Shown here: positions 43,674-52,033 of the stretch, in pieces | Layout: each line of letters starts with the position of its first letter | Numbering within the stretch: position 1 is the first letter of the stretch | Source of the DNA: Acidobacteriota bacterium | GTDB taxonomy: Bacteria > Acidobacteriota > Terriglobia > Versatilivoradales > Versatilivoraceae | Assembly (NCBI GenBank): GCA_028875575.1 | Contig: JAPPDF010000067.1 | Location: forward strand, 22,028 to 86,027 | Direction: 5' to 3' | Length of the DNA stretch: 64,000 bases | Notes under the pieces: model-generated | Databases searched by the model: none | Seen by the model: the letters and a program-made list of their open reading frames with translations, nothing else | What the model was told of the DNA's origin: nothing | Made by a program: the position numbers and the translations under genes

Positions 43674-43922
43674 TCACTGGCAAATGCAGCCCCTGGTGCA
43701 AAGCTGGTTGTGCCCCTTGCAGATGTATAGGTCGTAGTAGCAATAGGGCGGACCCCAAGTACTACAACCATACGCTTGGGCGCAGTAGGAGTCGTCGTAC
43801 TGACAACTCCCGGAAGTTGGACAGCTTCCCTGACCCACTGTTGGACAGTAAGCAGCCAGCGGCGCCCCCGTAGCGAACAGGGCAACAAGGAGAGCCACAA
43901 TGGTGAACTGTTTTAGAATCAT
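43674..43922 (-). CDS. Small secreted cysteine-rich peptide
   Basis: 82 residues from ATG 43922 with GGAGGG upstream. The first 24 residues (KQFTIVALLVALFATGAPLAA) form a signal peptide. The mature part, about 58 residues, has ten cysteines, for example YCPTVGQGSCP, YCAQAYGCSTW and CTRGCICQ at the end, with many Tyr, Gly and Ser. An even cysteine count suggests five disulfides, as in toxin-like or protease-inhibitor knots; this is inference. I know no named family. It lies 32 bases before a lone-cysteine secreted protein gene and just after the sigma-factor gene. Confidence 0.75.
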   Translation of the reverse strand: MILKQFTIVALLVALFATGAPLAAYCPTVGQGSCPTSGSCQYDDSYCAQAYGCSTWGPPYCYYDLYICKGHNQLCTRGCICQ

Positions 43923-43978
43923 TTGTTTCCCTCCCTCTGTGTATTGAGCTGGTGGTAATTGACTGGCTCTTACGCCTC

Positions 43979-44003
43979 TACCCCTATAAACAATCGAAAC
44001 GGC
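43979..44003 (-). promoter_or_regulatory. Conserved 25-bp sequence, probable cargo promoter
   Basis: Identical at 24 of 25 positions to 18267-18291. It lies 32 bases past the sigma-factor stop and 57 bases before the ATG of the cysteine-rich peptide, reading toward it. The minus-strand core GTTTATAGGGGTA could hold a -10-like element. It is probably the start site for cargo transcription, directed by the adjacent sigma factor. Confidence 0.5.
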
Positions 44004-44034
44004 TGTTGGTCACAACTATTTTTCGAGGGGGCAC

Positions 44035-44625
44035 TCAGGATTGTTGTGAATCTTCGGGAGATAACAACCGCAAGCGGGCATCGAGGCGGCCTTTGAGCAG
44101 ACGGACGGCACGGCTCAGGCGGGTGGAAACACTCGAGCGGGAGATATGAAGACGTTCTGCGGTCTGACGGGTGGAGAGGCCCTGGTACAGGCGCAAGTCG
44201 AGGACCTGGCGGTAGGTACCCGGCAGCATCGGGATCATTTCCGCCAACAAGGCCAGCAGTTCCTTTTCCTGAGCGAGCGCTTCCGGACCAGGATGCAAAT
44301 CGACTTCTTCGCGGGAAGCCACTTCGCCGCGCTGCTCCCGCTGGCGGCGGACATTCTCGGCAGTGTTGGCAACGATCTTGTGGACCCAGGGGCAAGCCTT
44401 CGGCCCTTCAAAGCAAGCATGGTTGATAGACTGGAGGATCTTGATCCAGCTGGTCTGAAGAACGTCTTCGGCCAGACTGTCGTCGCCGGCAATGCGGCGG
44501 GCCAGCGGAAAGAAGCGCCGGGAGCAGCAGATGATCCAACCTTCCAGGTTGCCTTCGAGCAGAGGACAGTCCCGGGCGGCTTGCTTGAGCTTCGGGGTGG
44601 GAAGAATGTGGAAATCGCCAGACAT
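44035..44625 (-). CDS. ECF-type RNA polymerase sigma factor
   Basis: 196 residues from ATG 44625 (GGGGAT upstream). Region 2: FFPLARRIAGDDSLAEDVLQTSWIKILQSI..PWVHKIVANTAENVRRQ. Region 4: LPGTYRQVLDLRLYQGLSTRQTAERLHISRSSVSTRLSRAVRLLK, with a clear helix-turn-helix. There is no region 1 or 3, as in group 4 sigma factors. No anti-sigma gene is recognisable beside it; a frame at 44773-45048 lies upstream. It probably transcribes the two secreted-protein genes downstream. A dead copy of its region 4 is at 18300-18545. Confidence 0.88.
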   Translation of the reverse strand: MSGDFHILPTPKLKQAARDCPLLEGNLEGWIICCSRRFFPLARRIAGDDSLAEDVLQTSWIKILQSINHACFEGPKACPWVHKIVANTAENVRRQREQRGEVASREEVDLHPGPEALAQEKELLALLAEMIPMLPGTYRQVLDLRLYQGLSTRQTAERLHISRSSVSTRLSRAVRLLKGRLDARLRLLSPEDSQQS

Positions 44626-44772
44626 CAAGTTATCCCCAGTTTCCCGATGCGGCTGGCCGGATTCCGTGCCGATCGCTTCCGCCCACAGGTCGCCCGCCAC
44701 ATTGCTGGCGGCACGGGCCTGGACGGGAGGCCTCTTGTGGTGTCTCAGGGACTGCTTTAGAACTCCGCCCCG

Positions 44773-45048
44773 TTACCAGATTCCCGGTGAATCCTTGAGC
44801 TTTTCCGGGCAGGCCGCCATTTCCAAGCCCCTGGCATGCCAGAGCACCCCGGAACCCGTTGCTGGACTGATTTCCTTCTCAGGGACCTCAGGTCCCCCCT
44901 GTGGGGAAACCGGAATGGCCGGCTCCGCCAGTGGTCGCCATTCGGTCGGGGCCAACCGTCCTGATACGGCCACGAAGAGCCAGAGAAATCGTTTTTTTAC
45001 GGGGGGCATATTGGGGGGCAGCACACCGTCTGTAAATCCATAAGTCAT
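44773..45048 (-). CDS. Hypothetical small protein upstream of sigma gene
   Basis: A 91-codon frame. A shorter start at MPPVKKRFLWLFVAVSGRL would give a hydrophobic N-terminal segment, possibly a signal or anchor, followed by a proline-rich part. No family is recognised and no ribosome binding site is convincing. It lies on the same strand upstream of the sigma factor, where an anti-sigma protein might be expected, but nothing in the sequence proves that. Confidence 0.3.
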   Translation of the reverse strand: MTYGFTDGVLPPNMPPVKKRFLWLFVAVSGRLAPTEWRPLAEPAIPVSPQGGPEVPEKEISPATGSGVLWHARGLEMAACPEKLKDSPGIW

Positions 45049-45291
45049 TTATATAAAAAACGTTACATCACTGACCGATAAAGTCCGCCGGGATCCCTAA
45101 GGCTGAAGTACTGAGAACATGGTGTATCTTATCTGTTCAACCAATCAGGGGCGACACATTGGATGCCGCTATGAACTCACTGATTTGAGGACGCTGATCC
45201 AACGGCACAGTCGAATGAAGATCACTTCGTCCCATCAAGGCAGCTCCTGCTTACCGTGAGCAGACAGAGGCGGTCACAGCACCAGCAAGGC

Positions 45292-46467
45292 TCACCATTT
45301 GCTGGATTCCTCTGCGTGTACGTGGTCAGGTAATCTGAAGCTGATGCCTGCCTCGTCGAACATCGAGGCCTCCAGCAGAGAGGTGAATCTGGTGAAATTG
45401 TTGTTTTGAGCACGTCCTGGAAGGATCTTCTCCACGAGGCGGTGACAACGCTCTTGCAGTCGGTGCCATGGCAAGACTCCAAGTGTCGAGCCGGCTGGAT
45501 ACATCAGACCATCGGCAAGAGTATCCCCGATGAGCGCGCGCGATATATTGAACACCTGCTTTGCAAGGGTGCGACGCACGGCTGGGTTTTCGACCCCTAT
45601 GATCAATGGAGAGGAGTTGATCAACGAGTTCGCCATCACGATAGATTCCAACTCGGGCGGAGGCTCGCACATGAGGCCAATCTCGAACAGCCTCAGGGCG
45701 TCGGCTTCATCGCGAAACAGAATCGTCTCGGGAATACCCATCAAATACCCTGAGTAGCGCCAAACCTTCATAAAGCTTTTTCGCTCATCGTCGTTGTATT
45801 CAGCACCCAGGTTTTTCATATGTCGCAGCAACCTGGCTGAAAAAGCGGTAATCGCAAAGCCCAGGTGTGCCGCGCTAAGCGGCACGCCCCAGGAGTCCGT
45901 ATCCCAGTCCTCCGAGTGCTTCAGCAGGCGTCTGATCTGTGCGTGGACCATCCGGATACGGACAGACAGTTTCCATCCGTCCCCATCCTTTTCCAGGCCG
46001 CCCGGCATGAATATCTCGATCAGGTGACGGTTATTCTGTTTCAAGCGTCTGATGCCCTGATCACGCACCCGCCCGGTGATGAAGAACGACTTGCTGATGT
46101 TCGTTGAGAATCCTTCTACAAGAACACCTCCTACGAATGCCCCCAGAACCAGTCTCGAATTCCGGTGAAACATGCGGCAGGCTGGGGTCAGGGCCGATAA
46201 GTCCAACCAATCGGGTGGGGACTCCATCCTTTCGAAAAAGTCCCTAACCAAGGGCGGGGCTTCCTGCAGAACGCTGGCGTCCCGCTTATCCAGAGCCGCC
46301 CTGAAAAATTGCATCGCCTTTTCCTGTCCAAGGGGCGCAAGCTGTTCGATCACCGCGTCGGCTTCGGGGTCTCCGATCATCGTGTGGGCGATGTAATTCG
46401 ATGCTCTCTTTGGGTCGAGCGCACGAGCCTTTTCATAACGTGTCGAATAGCAGGACGGCATTTGCAT
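45292..46467 (-). CDS. Oxygenase MpaB-family (DUF2236) protein
   Basis: 391 residues from ATG 46467; an in-frame ATG at 46623 would add 52 residues without family resemblance. DUF2236 features are MFHRNSRLVLGAFVGGVLVEGF, VRIRMVHAQIRRLLKHSEDWD, WGVPLSAAHLGFAITAFSA, WRYSGYLMGIPE and a late LPWHRLQERCHRLVEKILPG. MpaB-type proteins are haem-dependent oxygenases; conserved His and Arg residues are kept here. It lies within the accessory region, whose GC is lower, and has no metabolic neighbour. It was probably acquired by transfer. Confidence 0.82.
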   Translation of the reverse strand: MQMPSCYSTRYEKARALDPKRASNYIAHTMIGDPEADAVIEQLAPLGQEKAMQFFRAALDKRDASVLQEAPPLVRDFFERMESPPDWLDLSALTPACRMFHRNSRLVLGAFVGGVLVEGFSTNISKSFFITGRVRDQGIRRLKQNNRHLIEIFMPGGLEKDGDGWKLSVRIRMVHAQIRRLLKHSEDWDTDSWGVPLSAAHLGFAITAFSARLLRHMKNLGAEYNDDERKSFMKVWRYSGYLMGIPETILFRDEADALRLFEIGLMCEPPPELESIVMANSLINSSPLIIGVENPAVRRTLAKQVFNISRALIGDTLADGLMYPAGSTLGVLPWHRLQERCHRLVEKILPGRAQNNNFTRFTSLLEASMFDEAGISFRLPDHVHAEESSKW

Positions 46468-46729
46468 CGAATGGGAACCTTCGATTCCGTGACCTTCGCC
46501 TCGCAAAGTCAACCTCCCAAGGACTCGTACTGGAGCGTGCGCTCCTTGGCAGACCCGCAGTGCGAAGGCCTCCGAAATACACAGGTCGGGGGCTATGCGG
46601 AATTTTCGCCAAGAGTAACTCATAAATTAACCAGACTTGTATGGATTAGGCGTGACAACTTGCGCAGAACTCATGAATTTATGGTGATTTACTTCAGAAA
46701 AGGCCAATACCGTCATTGGGGACGGCGCG
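46468..46729. other. Spacer, nothing recognised
   Basis: AT-rich sequence between the MpaB gene and the response-regulator remnant. An upstream extension of the MpaB frame crosses part of it but shows no domain. Confidence 0.3.
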
Positions 46730-46971
46730 CTGCCCATCCGCTATGAACAGCGCCAAGTCGCCTGGATAGCCACCCTGTCCTGCTCACGGCTAGCGAGTAC
46801 GAGTTGCTGGGTATGCTCTCGCTCAACGCGGGACGTGCATTGACCTGCCAATCGCTTCCGTGCCAATTTTCGGGCTAACGCTACACGCCCTCTGCCAAGG
46901 TCGCCCTGCGAGTCCTGGTCAGGAACCTCCAGAGCAAACTCGGAGACGACGCCGACCGCTACGGGAGCTTG
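46730..46971 (+). pseudogene. OmpR-type response regulator remnant (DNA-binding domain)
   Basis: Translation gives LPIRYEQRQVA, then, after a frameshift, HPVLLTASEYELLGMLSLNAGRALTCQSLPCQ, a stop, and VALRVLVRNLQSKLGDDADRY. This is the winged-helix effector domain of OmpR/PhoB regulators (usual form LTxxEYxLLxxLxxNxGRVVT...VRxLRxKLGDD). The receiver domain is absent, and at least one frameshift and one stop are present. It runs directly into the integrase remnant. Confidence 0.7.
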
Positions 46972-47148
46972 GAATTGCGGCGGTAGCCAGCGGCTTCCGC
47001 CCGACCTTCCGGGACTGGGCGGCTGAGGCGGCCCTGGCGCATGTGGTCCGAAACCGGGTCGAGGCGGACTATGCCGGCTCGGACCTGTTCGAACGCCGGC
47101 ATGTCCAGATGGGCGACTGGGCGCGTGACCTGGCCCAAGGGTCGCTGG
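46971..47148 (+). pseudogene. Tyrosine integrase C-terminal remnant
   Basis: Encodes GIAAVASGFRPTFRDWAAE, then AALAHVVRNRVEADYAGSDLFERR and QMGDWARDLA, aligning with the last 70 residues of the integrase at 39821-41026. Ten residues between DWAAE and AALAH are deleted in frame, and the first active-site His (PHGFR) is replaced (ASGFR). The Tyr is kept. Without the rest of the catalytic domain it cannot act. Confidence 0.75.
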
Positions 47149-47208
47149 AGGATCCGGAGCCCTTGGAGTTGCGGCCCGTGGATCCAGGGAAGGGCGAGGA
47201 GGTGCCCA

Positions 47209-47390
47209 TTGAAGCAGCACTGGTTTGTTGGTGTCGACTGGGGTTCACAGAAGCAGCAGGTGTCCGTGATGGACGCAGGCTGGGAGGTAGTGGGAAAGCG
47301 GGCGTTCGAGCATGGGGGCCGTGGGCTGTCGAAGATGGCGGAGTGGCTGTTGTCGGTGGCGGCGGGCGAGGCCGCTACCGACGCCGCTCC
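47209..47390 (+). pseudogene. IS110-family transposase, N-terminal fragment
   Basis: Begins at TTG 47209 with GGAGGTG upstream: KQHWFVGVDWGSQKQQVSVMD, AGWEVVGKRAFEHGGRGLSKM, AEWLLSVAAGEA. This is the RuvC-like N-terminus of IS110 DEDD transposases, with the first catalytic Asp in GVDWGS. The homology ends near 47390, just before the selB stop; full proteins exceed 300 residues. It marks the right edge of the accessory region. Confidence 0.7.
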
Positions 47391-47404
47391 AATGGACCCG
47401 CCGG

Positions 47405-49315
47405 CTAGACAATCACTCGTAAATCGCCGGCCCGGCGCGTCACCCGCTCCCGGTCCAGATGTTCCAGCAGAGGGATGGCGTACTTGCGGGTAACGTCGGC
47501 CAGTTTCTTGAAGGTAGGGACATCGATGCGGTCTTCCCGTTTCTTGTGCTCCCGCAGCTTCTTCTTGACGTCTTCGATGGAGTCGGCGTGGAAGAACAGG
47601 GTTTCGCTCACCTTGACCAGCTTCTTTTGGCGGGTCAGCAGTGCCACCAGCCGCCTGGCCTGTTCCTGCGGCAGGGCGACATCCCGGATGACCTCCTCGA
47701 TCGAGGGAACCTGTAGACCCGTACTGCGGAAGGCCTGTTCAATGGTGTCCAGAGCCCGAGCCTCATCGGCGCTCAAGCGTACGCCCGAGCCGCGCAGCCG
47801 CACCCGATCCCGGTCCAGCTCGACCAGGTCCCGGTCGCACAGGTGGGCCAGCACCGACTTGAACACGCTTTGGGAAACGCCGGCAAACAGGCTGGAATGG
47901 AGCTGCTCCCTCGGGAGCCCCGCCGACAGCGCTTGGCGCTGCTGGTAGTCCCGGATGAGCGCCAGGGACTGCCGGCAGAGGCCATCGAAGCATTTTCGAT
48001 CCATCACTTGCAAGGGGTGTTGGCCCAGCCGGAATACCTGTCCCTCTTGAACCAGTCGGGACAAGAGCTTGCGGACGGTGGTCCTGGAAACAGGCAGTTG
48101 AGAAAGGATCCGGTCTTCGTCAATGCCTCGGGCGGCCTCTCTGGCCGTCAGTCGTCCGATCATGGTCGTCGGATCGTCCGAATCCATGGCCTGAAGGAAC
48201 TGCAGTCTCCGATCCAGATCCCGAGTTCGGCGGCGTGGCGGCGGAAAGATATCCAGGACCACTCCCCCTCCAACGGTAATCATGGGCGAGGTCCGCCGCA
48301 GGATGAAGGAATCTCCCACCAGGGCCAGCACCGGCTTCTCCAACTCCAGGTGCGCCAGGCCTGTTTGACCGGGAGCCAGCGTTTTCGGTTTCAGGGGGCG
48401 GACTTCGGCCAGCACTTCCGTGGTGCCCAGGTGGAACCTCACCCGGCTGCGATTCCTGAGCGTCACCGGCGAAGATTCCAACAGCGAGAGCCGGCAATCG
48501 CAGCGCGAGACAGCCCGGTAACGCCCGCAAACCGAGAGTTGCACACCTCTGTGGACTTCGCCGACCTCCACCCCTTGCAGGTTCAGGGCCGTCCGCTGAC
48601 CGGCCTCGGCTTGATCGACCTCGCGGGAATAGACCTGGAGGTGCCTCACCCGAGACCGCTTCCCGGTCGGATAGAGTTCTACTTCTCCCTCTTTTCGAAT
48701 CGTGCCGCTCACCAGCGTCCCGGTGACCACCGTTCCGAATCCCCTGGAGCTGAAGCATCGATCGATCGGCAACCGAAAGGGAAGATCCCGATTGCGGGGG
48801 GGCAGTCCGTCACCCATTTCGGTCAGGGCCTGCCTGATGGAATCCAGTCCCTCTTGACTGGATGCGTTGAAGGGAATGACAGGGGCTCCTTCCAGAAAGG
48901 AGCCGCGCAGATAGTCCTGCAACTCCAACTGAACCAGATCGACGATCTCCCTCTCGACCAGATCGCACTTGGTGATCACCACCAACCCTCGCGGGATGGA
49001 CAAGAGCCTGCAGATATCGAAGTGTTCCCGGGTCTGCGGCATGATGGACTCGTTGGCCGCCACCACCAGCAGCACCGCATCGATTCCTCCAACGCCGGCC
49101 AGCATATTCTTGACGAAGCGCTCGTGGCCGGGAACGTCCACGAAGCCCACTCTCAACCGGTCGCCGAGCTGCAGGCTGGCAAAACCCAGGTCGATGGTGA
49201 TCCCCCGCTCCCTTTCCTCTTTGAGGCGGTCAGGATCCACTCCCGTCAGCACCTTGATCAGGGTACTTTTGCCATGATCGATATGGCCGGCCGTCCCCAC
49301 TACAATGTGCTTCAT
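47405..49315 (-). CDS. selB: Selenocysteine-specific elongation factor SelB
   Basis: 636 residues from ATG 49315. The GTPase domain has [26 protein letters not shown] and the base-specificity motif TKCD. It continues through the EF-Tu-like domains 2-4 ([19 protein letters not shown]) to the C-terminal winged-helix modules that bind the SECIS element. Unlike EF-Tu it delivers selenocysteinyl-tRNA to UGA codons. No selA, selD, tRNA-Sec or clear selenoprotein gene was found in the window. Its 3' end touches the IS110 fragment. Confidence 0.95.
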   Translation of the reverse strand: MKHIVVGTAGHIDHGKSTLIKVLTGVDPDRLKEERERGITIDLGFASLQLGDRLRVGFVDVPGHERFVKNMLAGVGGIDAVLLVVAANESIMPQTREHFDICRLLSIPRGLVVITKCDLVEREIVDLVQLELQDYLRGSFLEGAPVIPFNASSQEGLDSIRQALTEMGDGLPPRNRDLPFRLPIDRCFSSRGFGTVVTGTLVSGTIRKEGEVELYPTGKRSRVRHLQVYSREVDQAEAGQRTALNLQGVEVGEVHRGVQLSVCGRYRAVSRCDCRLSLLESSPVTLRNRSRVRFHLGTTEVLAEVRPLKPKTLAPGQTGLAHLELEKPVLALVGDSFILRRTSPMITVGGGVVLDIFPPPRRRTRDLDRRLQFLQAMDSDDPTTMIGRLTAREAARGIDEDRILSQLPVSRTTVRKLLSRLVQEGQVFRLGQHPLQVMDRKCFDGLCRQSLALIRDYQQRQALSAGLPREQLHSSLFAGVSQSVFKSVLAHLCDRDLVELDRDRVRLRGSGVRLSADEARALDTIEQAFRSTGLQVPSIEEVIRDVALPQEQARRLVALLTRQKKLVKVSETLFFHADSIEDVKKKLREHKKREDRIDVPTFKKLADVTRKYAIPLLEHLDRERVTRRAGDLRVIV

Positions 49316-49374
49316 GGCCCGCTAAAGGTATTTGTGATTTTTTTTACTTGACAGATAAGAAATATAGTTTACAC

Positions 49375-49578
49375 TCAAAACCAATTCAGCTCGGTTTCCA
49401 GTGACGCCCATTTAGAAAGCTGTTCTACCCGCGCCGGGCGTGACAAGGGGATCCTCTGGTAGCAGAGATTCCTGAAGGAAAAAGGGCCCCTTTCAGCAAC
49501 GAAGTCAGTCCATCTATTCGCTGTCCTTTCCGGGACAGCCGACCAGTAATTTTTTTTCACTTCACTGCTTTCAGGCAC
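49375..49578 (-). CDS. Small hypothetical protein between galU and selB
   Basis: 67 codons from GTG 49578, two bases after the galU stop; an inner GTG at 49557 is also possible. It reads KKNYWSAVPERTANRWTDFVAERGPFSFRNLCYQRIPLSRPARVEQLSKWASLE. Composition looks protein-like but I recognise no family. It would be co-transcribed with galU. The same DNA has a plus-strand hairpin and T-run at its right end, so a non-coding use cannot be excluded. Confidence 0.4.
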   Translation of the reverse strand: MPESSEVKKNYWSAVPERTANRWTDFVAERGPFSFRNLCYQRIPLSRPARVEQLSKWASLETELNWF

Positions 49579-49580
49579 AC

Positions 49581-50549
49581 CTAGGCTTTCCCCCTCCCGG
49601 CAGGTTCGGGAGGGGCGAATCTCTTCTTTCCTACCGCAGGAGCAAATCCACTTTCACCAGCCTCGGCTCCGGATTCGGCTCGCAGTTGACTCAGGTACTC
49701 CGCAAACCGCTTGCCCAGATCCTCTCGCTTGAGGGCAAATTCGACGGTCGCCTCCAGAAAACCCAGCTTGTCGCCGGCGTCATACCGTTTCCCCTCAAAA
49801 CGGAGAGCGTGAATGGCCTGGCTGTCCAGCAGACCGCGCAACCCATGGGTGAGTTGAATCTCTCCGCCCCGGTCGGGAGCCGTCCGTCCCAGAACCTCGA
49901 AGATTTCCGGTGTCAGCAGGTAACGGCCGATGATGGCCAGGTTGGAAGGCGCCTGCTCGAAGGAAGGCTTCTCCACCAGGTCGAGCACCTTGAAGACGTC
50001 CGACTCGGCGGCTCCCGCCACTGCTTCTTCCTCGATCACACCGTATTGACTGATGGCGGGACCGTGCACCGCCTGCGTGGCCAGCACCGAAGTTCCGTAT
50101 CGCTCAAAAACCTCCATCATCTGACCGACACATGGCGTGGGGGCGTCGATGATGTCATCGCCCAGCAGCACGGCAAAGGGCTCATCGCCCACCAGGTGCC
50201 TGGCGGTCAGCACGGCGTGCCCCAATCCAAGGGCCTGCTTTTGCCGAACAAAGGAGACCGTGGCCAGATTGGAAGGTGCCCGAACCTGCCGCAGCAGATC
50301 GCTCTTCCCCCGTTCCTCCAGGGTTCTTTCCAGCTCGTAAGCCACATCGAAATGGTCCTCGATGGCACCCTTCCCCCTGCCGGTCACGATGATCACCTGG
50401 TCGATGCCGGAGGCCACGGCTTCCTCGACCACATACTGGATCAGGGGCTTGTCCACCAGAGGTAGCATTTCCTTTGGCTGGGCCTTGGTGGCCGGAAGAA
50501 ACCGGGTCCCCAGACCAGCCGCCGGAATCACTGCCTTTCGAATTCGCAT
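49581..50549 (-). CDS. galU: UTP-glucose-1-phosphate uridylyltransferase
   Basis: 322 residues from ATG 50549 (GGGGAG upstream). The nucleotidyltransferase signature IPAAGLGTRFLPATKAQPKEMLPLVDKPLIQYVVEEA is complete, and LLGDDIID, LVEKP and GGEIQLTHGL follow as in GalU. The enzyme makes UDP-glucose in the cytoplasm for envelope polysaccharides. It follows the aldehyde dehydrogenase gene by 13 bases. The C-terminal 40 residues extend past the usual GalU end. Confidence 0.95.
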   Translation of the reverse strand: MRIRKAVIPAAGLGTRFLPATKAQPKEMLPLVDKPLIQYVVEEAVASGIDQVIIVTGRGKGAIEDHFDVAYELERTLEERGKSDLLRQVRAPSNLATVSFVRQKQALGLGHAVLTARHLVGDEPFAVLLGDDIIDAPTPCVGQMMEVFERYGTSVLATQAVHGPAISQYGVIEEEAVAGAAESDVFKVLDLVEKPSFEQAPSNLAIIGRYLLTPEIFEVLGRTAPDRGGEIQLTHGLRGLLDSQAIHALRFEGKRYDAGDKLGFLEATVEFALKREDLGKRFAEYLSQLRAESGAEAGESGFAPAVGKKRFAPPEPAGRGKA

Positions 50550-50562
50550 GGGCTCCCCAGCC

Positions 50563-51978
50563 TTACTTCAGGTGCAAGACCACCATTTTCTGTTCCGTCA
50601 TCTCATGGATGGCGTACTTGGGGCCTTCCTTGCCGAATCCACTCTCCTTCAGCCCGCCGTAGGGCATCAGATCGGCTCGCCACTGGGGGCCCCAATTGAC
50701 ATGCAGGTTGCCGGAGTCCACTTCGCGGGCAAACTTCATGGCCCAATCCAGATTCTCGGTGAAGATTCCCGCGGAGAGCCCATAGTGGGTATCGTTGGCG
50801 AGCCTGACAGCCTCATCCACCGACGCGCAGGAACTGAGCGCCACCGCCGGACCGAACACCTCCTCGCAGGAAATCCGCATGGCAGGGTCCACGTCCCCGA
50901 CCAGTGTCGGCGAGTGCAGGGTTCCGTCACGATCTCCCCCGGCCAGGAGCCGGGCTCCGCCTGAAACAGCCTCCTGCACCCAGGACTCCACGCGCTCGGC
51001 ATCGGACTCCCGGATCATCGGTCCCATGCTGACGCCCTCGCTCAGCGGGTCACCGAAGCTCATGGATTTCACCTTGGGACTCAGGGCCTCGCCGAGCTCT
51101 CCATAGACGTCGGACAGCGCCAGAACCCGCTGGGCGCTGATGCAAACCTGACCGGCGTTGCTGTAGCCGGTAGCCAGGATGGCCTGACACACCTTCTCCA
51201 GGTCGGCGTCGGGCATGACGATTAGCGGAGCATTGCTGCCCAACTCCATGGTGACCTTTTTCAACCCGGCCGTCTTGCAGATGTCCTCCCCCACGTCCCG
51301 GCTGCCGGTGAAGGTGATTTTGCGGACCCGCCGATCTGCGCACAGGGCCCGCCCTATGCGGCCTCCGCCCCCGGTGATGCACTGAACGGCCGGCGGCGGG
51401 AATCCGGCTTCGAGCATGATCTCGGTGAGCTTCAGCGCGGACAGCGGAGTGTCGCTGGCAGGCTTGATGATCACGCTGTTTCCGGCGGCCAGAGCGGGAC
51501 CCACCTTGTGGGCCACCAGGTTCAGCGGAAAATTGAACGGCGTCACCGCCGCGACCACGCCGCAGGGAACCCGCAGGGTGAACCCCAGGCGGTTGCCCGA
51601 GCCGGGCGCGCCGCCCAGCGGAATCATCTCACCCGTCACCCGTTTCGCCTCTTCGGCCGAGACCTCCAGGGTCTGGGCGGCCCGCGAGGCCTCCACCCGG
51701 GCCTCCCCGATGATCTTGCCTTCCTCCAGGGTAATGGTCCTGGCCAGGTCCTCGCTGCGCTCTTCAACCAAACGCGTAGCCTTGGCCAGCAATTCATACC
51801 TCTCGTAGGCGTCCATGCGCCTCATGAGGTCCGCCCCCTGCCGGGCGGTCTCCAGCGCGCTGTCCACGTCCGCCAAACTGGCCCGAGGCACGGTATCGAC
51901 CACGCTGTCGTCGTAAGGATTTCTCACTTCGATCTTTTCCGATCTTTCGACCCATTGGTCCGCCAAAAACATTTTCAT
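50563..51978 (-). CDS. NAD(P)-dependent aldehyde dehydrogenase
   Basis: 471 residues from ATG 51978, with GGGAGG 8 bases before it. ALDH-family residues are Asn149 (TPFNFPLN), Lys172, Glu245 (MELGSNAP) and the nucleophile Cys279 (NAGQVCISAQR). The sequence is closest in style to lactaldehyde or non-phosphorylating glyceraldehyde-3-phosphate dehydrogenases (MPYGGLKESGFGKEGPKYAI). It oxidises an aldehyde to an acid; the precise substrate is unclear. It is probably co-transcribed with galU. Confidence 0.92.
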   Translation of the reverse strand: MKMFLADQWVERSEKIEVRNPYDDSVVDTVPRASLADVDSALETARQGADLMRRMDAYERYELLAKATRLVEERSEDLARTITLEEGKIIGEARVEASRAAQTLEVSAEEAKRVTGEMIPLGGAPGSGNRLGFTLRVPCGVVAAVTPFNFPLNLVAHKVGPALAAGNSVIIKPASDTPLSALKLTEIMLEAGFPPPAVQCITGGGGRIGRALCADRRVRKITFTGSRDVGEDICKTAGLKKVTMELGSNAPLIVMPDADLEKVCQAILATGYSNAGQVCISAQRVLALSDVYGELGEALSPKVKSMSFGDPLSEGVSMGPMIRESDAERVESWVQEAVSGGARLLAGGDRDGTLHSPTLVGDVDPAMRISCEEVFGPAVALSSCASVDEAVRLANDTHYGLSAGIFTENLDWAMKFAREVDSGNLHVNWGPQWRADLMPYGGLKESGFGKEGPKYAIHEMTEQKMVVLHLK

Positions 51979-52033
51979 CTCGAACACCTCCCGTCAGGTC
52001 ACTGGTGGAGGCCATTCTACCTGAAGACGGTGG

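Noticed and set aside
49321..49580. tRNA-Sec next to selB
   Set aside because: No T-arm GTTCRA sequence with matching stem and no acceptor pairing; the region reads better as a small frame.
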